A DNA stretch of 10,228 nucleotides from an uncultured Coprococcus sp. (GTDB lineage: Bacteria; Bacillota; Clostridia; Lachnospirales; Lachnospiraceae): NCBI GenBank assembly GCA_900548215.1, contig URJI01000094.1:1-10228 (forward strand), read 5' to 3'. Position 1 is the stretch's first letter. Each line of letters starts with the position of its first letter. The position numbers were made by a program, and so were the translations under genes. The notes under the pieces were generated by a model. That model saw only the letters and a list, made by a program, of their open reading frames with translations. It ran no database searches and was not told the DNA's origin. Of this stretch, positions 1 through 6,100 are shown one piece after another.

Positions 1-605
1 AGTACAACTGCAGCCTTTCTCTCCTCTGGTGTGAGATAGATATTTCTTGAACTCTTTGCAAGTCCATCTTCCTCTCTGATGATAGGACAGCCAACTATCT
101 CTATATCAAAGTTTAGATCCTTTACCATTCTCATGATGATAGCAAGCTGCTGTGCATCCTTCTGTCCAAAGTACGCTCTGTCAGGTGTAACTATGTTGAA
201 GAGCTTACCGACAACTGTACACACACCTTTGAAATGTACAGGTCTTGTCAGACCACAAAGTGCATTTGGAAGGCCTGTCATATTGATAAATGACACAAAT
301 CCATCTGCGTACATCTCCTCTGGCTCAGGATTAAATATGATATCTGCACCTGTCGCCTCACAGAGCTTTGCATCAGCCTCAAGATCTCTAGGATAGCTCT
401 CAAGGTCCTCGTTTGGTCCAAACTGTATAGGATTGACAAACACACTTACAACAGTTCTATCGTTCTGCTCCACTGACTTCTTTATAAGACTCTGATGTCC
501 CTCATGAAGGTAACCCATAGTTGGCACAAGACCAACTGTAAGTCCCTGCTTCTTCCACTCTTTAACCTGTGCTCTTACTTCTTCTATTTTCTTTAATATG
601 ACCAT
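1..605 (-). CDS. panC: Pantothenate synthetase (pantoate--beta-alanine ligase), 3' end outside window
   Basis: PanC makes pantothenate from pantoate, beta-alanine and ATP through a pantoyl-adenylate intermediate, in the cytoplasm. I translated the minus strand from the ATG at 605-603 and it stays open to the window edge for 201 codons; the family is about 280 residues, so about 80 are missing. Visible family motifs are TMGYLHEGH (residues 29-37, the nucleotide-binding HxGH), VFVNPIQFGPNED (55-67), HFKGVCTVV (124-132), FGQKDAQQ (146-153) and the KMSKS-like AKSSRN (183-188). The start is supported by AGGAG at 615-619, 9 nt upstream. It is the third gene of the pan operon, 84 nt after panB; the gap holds a structured RNA element (628-652) and a 14-bp tandem repeat. 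panD might follow outside the window, but this cannot be seen. Confidence 0.96.
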   Translation of the reverse strand, partial: MVILKKIEEVRAQVKEWKKQGLTVGLVPTMGYLHEGHQSLIKKSVEQNDRTVVSVFVNPIQFGPNEDLESYPRDLEADAKLCEATGADIIFNPEPEEMYADGFVSFINMTGLPNALCGLTRPVHFKGVCTVVGKLFNIVTPDRAYFGQKDAQQLAIIMRMVKDLNFDIEIVGCPIIREEDGLAKSSRNIYLTPEERKAAVV

Positions 606-627
606 GATATTTCTCTCCTATCCTTTA

Positions 628-652
628 GTACCTGCCCGGTCGGGTCAGATAC
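628..652 (-). ncRNA. Bulged-A hairpin between panB and panC, second copy of a pan-type RNA element
   Basis: Read on the minus strand, GUAUCUG (652-646) pairs with CAGGUAC (634-628) over seven pairs including U649·G631. A645 is bulged, CCC (644-642) pairs with GGG (637-635), and the loop is GACC (641-638). No U-run follows, so it is not an intrinsic terminator; panC's SD begins 8 nt downstream. The same layout recurs in the panG leader (2472-2497) with compensatory base changes, which argues for a conserved RNA fold. From memory, the 'pan' candidate RNA motif upstream of pantothenate genes has conserved bulged adenosines; the match to it is inference. A regulatory role for panC is also inferred. 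Confidence 0.6.
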
Positions 653-664
653 AAATGTCTTCAG

Positions 665-692
665 TATGATTTATTCTATATGATTTATTCTA
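665..692. repeat. Perfect 2 x 14-bp tandem repeat at the panB stop codon
   Basis: TATGATTTATTCTA is repeated exactly, at 665-678 and 679-692. On the transcribed strand each unit starts TAGAAT, which matches five of six bases of the TATAAT -10 hexamer, and the TAG in the upstream copy is the panB stop codon. No convincing -35 lies 16-18 bp upstream of either hexamer, so a panC promoter here is only a weak possibility. A simple slippage duplication explains it equally well. Confidence 0.85.
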
Positions 693-1517
693 ATACAACT
701 TCTCGATAACCTCGTCATCGATCTTATATGTGTGCTCAGGTCCAGGGAACGTACCGGCATTTATCTCGTCTATATATGCCTTAACCGCACCTCTCATAGC
801 ATCGCCCACATTTGCAAACTGCTTGACGAATTTAGGTACAAAGTCTGAAAACATTCCAAACATATCCTGATTTACAAGCACCTGTCCGTCACAGTAACGG
901 CCTGCACCTATACCGATCGTTGGTATGCTGATACTCTCTGTCACTATCTTTGCAAGCTTCTCTGGAACGCACTCGAGAACAAGCATATAAGCTCCTGCCT
1001 CCTCAACTGCCTTTGCATCCTCTATAAGCTTCTTCGCAGCGGCCTCAGTCTTGCCCTGCACCTTGAATCCACCAAATGCATTGATTGACTGAGGTGTAAG
1101 TCCCAGATGTGCACATACAGGTATGCTGGCCTTGACAATCGCACTGATCTGTGGACACATATCCTTGCCGCCCTCAAGCTTGACCGCACCTGCACGGCCC
1201 TCCTTCATGATCCTTCCGGCATTTACCACTGCATCGTACACACTTGCCTGATATGACATAAATGGCATATCTGTGACAACCAGTGCATTCTTCGCACCTC
1301 TTGCCACTGCGGCACTGTGATGAATCATGTCATCAACCGTAACGGAAATCGTATCCTCGTATCCAAGTATCGTATTACCAAGCGAGTCACCCACAAGTAT
1401 AGTGTTGACTCCACACTCATCGAGTATCTTTGCTGTGGTGTAGTCATAGGCAGTGATCATAGAGATCTTCCTGTCTGTCCCTTTCATCTGCATCAGTGTT
1501 GTCGTTGTGTTCTTCAT
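690..1517 (-). CDS. panB: 3-methyl-2-oxobutanoate hydroxymethyltransferase
   Basis: PanB transfers a hydroxymethyl group from 5,10-methylenetetrahydrofolate to alpha-ketoisovalerate to give ketopantoate, the first committed step to pantothenate and CoA. At 275 residues it is full length for this (beta/alpha)8 family. Visible signatures are MITAYDYTTA near the N-terminus (20-29), the Mg-binding VGDSLGN (42-48) with D44, VTDMPF (81-86) with D83, AVKLEGG (111-117) with K113, AHLGLTPQS (136-144) with H137, the catalytic glutamate region LECVP (181-185, E182) and TIGIGAG (200-206). The start lies 2 nt after the panG-like stop, and its SD (AGGAGAA) is inside the end of that gene, so translation is probably coupled. 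The stop codon falls in a 14-bp tandem repeat. Confidence 0.98.
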   Translation of the reverse strand: MKNTTTTLMQMKGTDRKISMITAYDYTTAKILDECGVNTILVGDSLGNTILGYEDTISVTVDDMIHHSAAVARGAKNALVVTDMPFMSYQASVYDAVVNAGRIMKEGRAGAVKLEGGKDMCPQISAIVKASIPVCAHLGLTPQSINAFGGFKVQGKTEAAAKKLIEDAKAVEEAGAYMLVLECVPEKLAKIVTESISIPTIGIGAGRYCDGQVLVNQDMFGMFSDFVPKFVKQFANVGDAMRGAVKAYIDEINAGTFPGPEHTYKIDDEVIEKLY

Positions 1518-1519
1518 AA

Positions 1520-2410
1520 TTATAATTCTCCTATTCCGTTCAAAGCTTCCAATAATTTTCCATAATCTCTGTCACCATGTTTCTTTTTTGCAACAGGGAC
1601 AAGACATTTGGACACTGCGATATAAGCCTCCCTAGCATCACCGTCAAGGGCGCTAAGATGCTTCATGACTGTATCTGTATCACACCTCTCAACCGGGCCT
1701 GTAAGACTTTCAACCGGACCTTTGTCCGCAGCCGCATTTGCATTTCCAAGGAAGAGTGGCCTGATCGCACGGACAGCCTGATTTTCATCAAAACCACACT
1801 GCATGAGCAGATCCTGTGATATTGCCAAAAGCCCTGTGACAAGGTTGCTGGCAAAAACCGCTGCGCCGTGATACCTGACTTTATCTGTACCGTCTATGCG
1901 CACACATTCATTGCCAAAAGCCTTTATCACATCACAGATAACATCTGCATATCGGTCATGACCTTCAACTGTAAAAAACGCTCTGTCCAATTCTTTGTAG
2001 GATTCGTACTTTGAACTAATTGCATACATAGGATGAATCGAATAACCAAAGGCACCAGCCTCTGTTATACCTGAGAAAATATCTGATGTCATAGCTCCAC
2101 TGGCATGACATATGATCCTGCCCGCAATGTCAAGATCCTTCATCTTCTCCCACACTTCAGATATACTTCCATCCGGAACTGTGAGAAATATCACATCACT
2201 ATATCCGCAAAGCTTCTCCAAGCTATCGTATGTAACGGTGTCGGTAAATGAAGCTGCCTCCTCAGCACTTTCCATGTGAGCACTATAATAACCACTCACG
2301 CTGAGTTTTTCACCATCTGACAAAATACCACATAGAGAGTTTCCTCTCTCTGCTATATATCTGCCAAATGTAAATCCAACTTTTCCAGCTCCAACAAATC
2401 CAATCCTCAT
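1520..2410 (-). CDS. panG: Rossmann-fold/DUF2520 reductase, probable PanG-type ketopantoate reductase
   Basis: This is probably the NADPH-dependent reductase that turns ketopantoate into pantoate, the step between PanB and PanC. It is 296 residues long. The N-terminus has a dinucleotide-binding GFVGAGKVG (4-12), a second-strand VIFLTVPDGSI (73-83), HASGAM (102-107) and the family His-Pro in SIHPMYA (124-130). The C-terminal DUF2520 part has RYHGAAVFASNLV (179-191) and the hallmark LTGPVERCDTDTV (236-248). It is not a classical PanE. From memory, PanG of Francisella is a DUF2520-type ketopantoate reductase with relatives in Clostridia and Enterococcus. Placement directly before panB supports this role, but function is inferred from family and context. 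The start is set by AGGTGAT (2414-2420); it is the first gene after the promoter at 2505-2533. Confidence 0.85.
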   Translation of the reverse strand: MRIGFVGAGKVGFTFGRYIAERGNSLCGILSDGEKLSVSGYYSAHMESAEEAASFTDTVTYDSLEKLCGYSDVIFLTVPDGSISEVWEKMKDLDIAGRIICHASGAMTSDIFSGITEAGAFGYSIHPMYAISSKYESYKELDRAFFTVEGHDRYADVICDVIKAFGNECVRIDGTDKVRYHGAAVFASNLVTGLLAISQDLLMQCGFDENQAVRAIRPLFLGNANAAADKGPVESLTGPVERCDTDTVMKHLSALDGDAREAYIAVSKCLVPVAKKKHGDRDYGKLLEALNGIGEL

Positions 2411-2449
2411 ACTATCACCTGCTTAAATATGCATGTAAATATCAGTGAG

Positions 2450-2465
2450 TACCCCTTAAGGGATA
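2450..2465 (-). ncRNA. Second hairpin of the pan operon leader
   Basis: On the minus strand UAUCCC (2465-2460) pairs with GGGGUA (2455-2450), including U2463·G2452, around a UUAA loop. The lower stem (U-A, A-U, U·G, three pairs) and the 3' GUAC match the pan-type hairpin at 628-652, but the bulged A and upper stem are absent. It sits 6 nt after the hairpin at 2472-2497, giving a tandem arrangement. The DNA core is a perfect 10-bp palindrome (2453-2462), so a protein-binding dyad is the main alternative. Confidence 0.45.
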
Positions 2466-2471
2466 AATTCA

Positions 2472-2497
2472 GGTACGGTTTCTTTCGAATACCATCC
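2472..2497 (-). ncRNA. Bulged-A hairpin in the pan operon 5' leader, candidate pan RNA element
   Basis: On the minus strand GG (2497-2496) pairs with CC (2473-2472), AU (2495-2494) with GU (2476-2475), GGU (2493-2491) with ACC (2479-2477) and UUC (2489-2487) with GAA (2482-2480), closed by a GAAA loop (2486-2483). Two adenosines are bulged, A2490 on the 5' side and A2474 on the 3' side. Ten pairs form and one is U·G. The hairpin starts about 7 nt after the -10 box, so it would be almost the first thing transcribed. The same scaffold recurs at 628-652 with compensatory changes. I recall the published pan motif as a short hairpin with conserved bulged A residues upstream of pantothenate genes, often in tandem; assignment to it is inference. 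Confidence 0.65.
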
Positions 2498-2504
2498 ACT
2501 CCAC

Positions 2505-2533
2505 ATACTAACATTACATTTTTATGTTGTAAA
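2505..2533 (-). promoter_or_regulatory. Predicted sigma-A promoter of the pan operon
   Basis: On the minus strand the -35 TTTACA (2533-2528; five of six to TTGACA) is separated by exactly 17 bp from the -10 TAGTAT (2510-2505; four of six to TATAAT). The -10 is preceded by TG plus one base, giving an extended -10. The start point would fall near 2500-2497, leaving a leader of roughly 90 nt before panG. It lies right after the purE terminator-like hairpin and just before the candidate pan RNA hairpins, so the pan genes appear to be their own transcription unit. Confidence 0.65.
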
Positions 2534-2536
2534 GCA

Positions 2537-2558
2537 ATAATCCCTCAAAAGGGATCAT
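2537..2558 (-). terminator. Terminator-like hairpin after purE
   Basis: On the minus strand a 9-bp stem, ATGATCCCT with AGGGATTAT and one G·U pair, closes on a TTTG loop and begins 15 nt after the purE stop. The downstream tract is TGCTTTACA, only a short broken U-run, so termination may be partial. Its position between purE and the pan promoter supports a boundary between transcription units. Confidence 0.5.
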
Positions 2559-2573
2559 CGCCATGTCTGCCTG

Positions 2574-3062
2574 TTACTTGAATTTCTCTATGACTTCCTC
2601 ATTTGCCTTCATAGCAGCCTTTTCCATCTCTTTTCTCTCATCCATGAGCTTAAGTCTTACTGACTCGTTGTTCACACCGATGATCTGAAGTGCAAGATAT
2701 GCAGCATTCTTGCTTCCGTTTATTGCAACGGTTGCAACAGGTATTCCTGAAGGCATCTGAACTATTGAAAGGAGCGCATCCATTCCATCAAGGGTTGCAC
2801 CTGAAAGCGGAACGCCTATTACCGGCAGAACTGTCTGGGATGCAACGACTCCCGGAAGCGCAGCAGCCATTCCTGCCGCAGCAATGATAACTTCTGTACC
2901 ATTATTGTTTGCCTCCTCTATAAACTCTGAAAGTCCGGCATGTGCTCTGTGCGCTGAAAGACATCTCACATCAACCTGCACTCCATAATTCTTAAGTATT
3001 CCAACTGCCGGTTCTACCTTTGACATGTCACTTGTTGATCCCATGATTATTGCTACTCTCAT
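2574..3062 (-). CDS. purE: N5-carboxyaminoimidazole ribonucleotide mutase (PurE)
   Basis: PurE catalyses the carboxyl shift from N5-CAIR to CAIR in de novo purine synthesis, as a cytoplasmic homo-octamer in this family. From the ATG at 3062 it is 162 residues. Motifs are IIMGSTSD (5-12), the catalytic LSAHR (35-39, H38 matching E. coli His45), PGVVASQTVLPVIGVP (70-85) and SIVQMPSGIPVATV (98-111). This pattern is of bacterial class I. Oddly, the GGAAHLPG segment reads GMAAALPG, so the position of E. coli His75 is alanine (A68). An ATG at 3068 would add Met-Lys, but GAGGA (3071-3075) would then be only 2 nt away, against 8 nt for 3062. It follows the sensor kinase by about 40 nt. No other purine gene is in the window, so whether a PurK partner exists cannot be told. 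Confidence 0.95.
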   Translation of the reverse strand: MRVAIIMGSTSDMSKVEPAVGILKNYGVQVDVRCLSAHRAHAGLSEFIEEANNNGTEVIIAAAGMAAALPGVVASQTVLPVIGVPLSGATLDGMDALLSIVQMPSGIPVATVAINGSKNAAYLALQIIGVNNESVRLKLMDERKEMEKAAMKANEEVIEKFK

Positions 3063-3070
3063 CTTCATTT

Positions 3071-3075
3071 TCCTC
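3071..3075 (-). promoter_or_regulatory. purE ribosome-binding site, favours the second ATG
   Basis: GAGGA on the minus strand is the only SD-like sequence before purE. It is 2 nt from the ATG at 3068 and 8 nt from the ATG at 3062. Normal spacing is about 5-9 nt, so the downstream ATG is preferred. Confidence 0.6.
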
Positions 3076-3103
3076 TTTTCTTTATATTTATATATTTTGA
3101 ATT

Positions 3104-3130
3104 TTTATATACTGTTGAGATACTGGTCAA
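3104..3130 (-). promoter_or_regulatory. Weak candidate promoter for purE at the end of the kinase gene
   Basis: On the minus strand TTGACC (3130-3125) lies 15 bp before TATAAA (3109-3104); with 17 bp spacing the -10 would be TAAAAA. It overlaps the kinase stop codon and would give a leader of about 35 nt. No terminator-like hairpin lies between the kinase gene and purE, so readthrough may also supply purE. The tight spacing and AT-rich setting make this tentative. Confidence 0.3.
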
Positions 3131-6100
3131 TCATCTCACTTGACGTCTGATAATCTCCCATATTCAGATATTCCCTGAGGGCTGTCAGAAACTCTGTGTC
3201 AATATCGCCATACTGATATCTGTCAATATCTCTCATGATTCCTTCCACAGGCTCTCTGTCTCCGGCACGCAGGAACGCCCTGAGCTCCTTGAGTTTCCCC
3301 TTGTTTATTCCCTCTTTGAATTCCTTTTCGGCGGCTTCATCCGTATGTTCTATTCTCGCCATATATTTGTCGATCTGTTTAAAGAAATCATTCATCATAG
3401 CAACGAAATCACGGGTATTATCCTTCGCATACTGCTGGTTGCCTATATTTATCGCTGCTTCGAGATTTGCCGCCTTTCTCTCTATTCCATATGCACTTAT
3501 ATTCGCACTGCTGCTCTTGATATCATGTATTATATTCTTATATCTTCTGACATCGTCATCTATATACGTTCTGAGCATCTGCACTTCTTCGCGGTACTCA
3601 TCCCTGTAGCTTCTGAGGAACATATTGAAAGTCTGGAAATTGCCGCCCATAGCTCTGACTGCATCCTCCACAGCTACAAATCTTCCCAGAAGAACTGCGT
3701 CTTCTATATAATTGATATCATCTTCCGTCTGCGACAGCTCATTGTCCTTCTCTTTTATCTTATCCGCAGAGATATATGTTCTCAGCATAGCTTCCGCCTG
3801 ATCCAGCTCGATAGGCTTCACTATAACGTCGTTAAAGCCGGACGTAAGTATCTCCTCTCTCGAAGTGTCAACTGTGTTTGCGGAGAGTGCCACTAAAGGA
3901 AGCTTCTTAAATTCCTCACCGTCCAGATTCCTGATCTCCCTCACGGTATCAAGTCCATCCATGACTGGCATAACCGTATCTATGAACACCATATCATAGT
4001 TGTTCACCATGACATTATCAAGTGCATCGAATCCCGAAGTCGCCACATCACAGGCAAGGCCATATGTGTCAAATATAGTCTTCTCAACCTGAAGTGTTAT
4101 CTCTGAGTCATCAACTATAAGAATCCGCACATCAGGCAGCCACAGATGGGAATTGGCATTTCTTCTGGCCATCTCTTTTCGCTTGCGTTCATTATAATTT
4201 ACATAGCTATAATCAAATACTGACTGTTTTATACTGAATCTTATGGTTGTTCCTGCTCCATATATGCTCTCTGCGCTTATGCTTCCATCGAGCATTCTCA
4301 CAAGCTCTTTCGCTATGGCCAACCCAAGACTGACTCTAAACATTCCTATGTCTGACTTCTCATAAGAATCATCAAGTTCGAATAAAGTGGCAAGCCGTTC
4401 CTCTTTTACACCAAGTCCCGTGTCTGATATCTTAAAATCCAGATATACCTCATCGTGATCTCTGTCAAATATCCTTGATATCTCCGTCTCTGGTTCCTCT
4501 ATAATCTCTGAATACTCGCTCACAGTATAATCCTCAGCCTCAGCTTCATCAGACTCTTCATCAGACCGCCTTGCCAGACGCCAGTCAACATCCACACTTA
4601 TATATCCCTCTTTTGTGGTACTTGCAGACCAGGCAAATATATTCTCAAGTATCGTTCTTACAGCAGCCATATCTCCTATAAGTCCATTAGGAATATCATC
4701 CTCTATGCTGACCTTTAGATCCACCAGATCTCTGTTCACAGCCGTCTTGAACTCCTCAGCAAGCTCATCTATAAGATCAGATGTGAAATACTGGTTGTAT
4801 GCCGGATCAATGATATCATCCTTAAGATTAGCAAGTTTTGATATACCATCGGACATATCAAGTATCTCTCTTCCTGCAGCATACATAGCACTGTACTGTG
4901 AGTATTCCTCACTTTGAACATCACTGCAGTTTCTCATGGCCAGCTCCGATATAGCTATGATATTGTTAAGAGGCGTTCTTATCTCATGATTCAAATAGTT
5001 TACATAATCATTTTTCGCCTGGTTCGACTTCTCTGCTTCCTCGCTCTTCTTACTGAGCTCCTCAACCTGTTCATTCTGTCTTCTTAAAAGCTTGAATATA
5101 CTTCTCGCGACAACGATACCTATCAATATGAGCAGCATGATAATGAGAACTATCAGAAGTTTTGCAAGATTCGTCTCAAAAAAACCAAGTTCTTTATTTA
5201 TCACAAATGTCAGAGGTTCAGCACACTCTATACCATCTGCATTCTTTGCTGAAAGGACAAATGTGTAGATACCTCCTTCAAGATTTGTATACTCAACCTC
5301 CATCCTGTCATTTCCAGTGAGGGTACGGCTCTCGCTCTCAAATCCCTCAAGGTGATAATCCACTGTGATGTCTGCACGGTTTACATAACTAAGAACCGAG
5401 AATTTTACAGTTATCCTGTTTGTGCTCTTTGGCACATCTATATGACCATCAAGATCTGAAAACTGATATTCTGAACCATCAACCTCCACCGATGCTATAC
5501 GAACCTTCGGAGCAACTTCATTCACATATTCTGCGCCAAGATTTATCTTGCATAATCCCTCATCACAACACACATACACTATTCCCGTCTTGGATACATA
5601 GTTTGTAGATTTCTCTGTTATATTTGATATGATTCCATCGTTCTTGGAAAAACTTATGTACTCAGCATCTGCACTGCTTAGTATATCCTTCTCATAATAT
5701 CTGTACAGCCCCCTTGAACCAAATATCCACAGATATCCTTCATCGTCAAGGATAAGATCATATATACCGTTCGTGTTGTCCACAGTCGTTATCTGCCTGA
5801 CCGTACCCTCCTGATAATAAAGTCCGTTATCTGTTCCTATCCACAAGCCGCTGCTTCCCTGAACCATGGATGACACAACACTCATCTTCTGGTTATCATC
5901 AAGGCCTAATGCGTTCACGTTGTAGTCGTCATCTATAATAAACACTCCGGCGCCGTTGGATCCGGCATACAACTGTCCATCAGAATTAGCATACAGACTT
6001 ATGATATCCGGATTGTCCAGACCATCCATTCTTGAAAGGCTCTTTATAACATCATCCTGTCCTATGACTGAAATACCATTCTCAGTTCCAACAGCCACAT

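Noticed and set aside
3080..3104. AT-rich stretch between the kinase gene and purE as an origin or binding-site array
   Set aside because: It is only about 25 bp, has no repeated boxes, and is normal for a short gap between genes.
3345..3896. Plus-strand open frame opposite the kinase receiver/HPt region
   Set aside because: The opposite strand encodes conserved REC and HPt motifs in frame. The plus-strand product is low-complexity and hydrophobic with no known motif.
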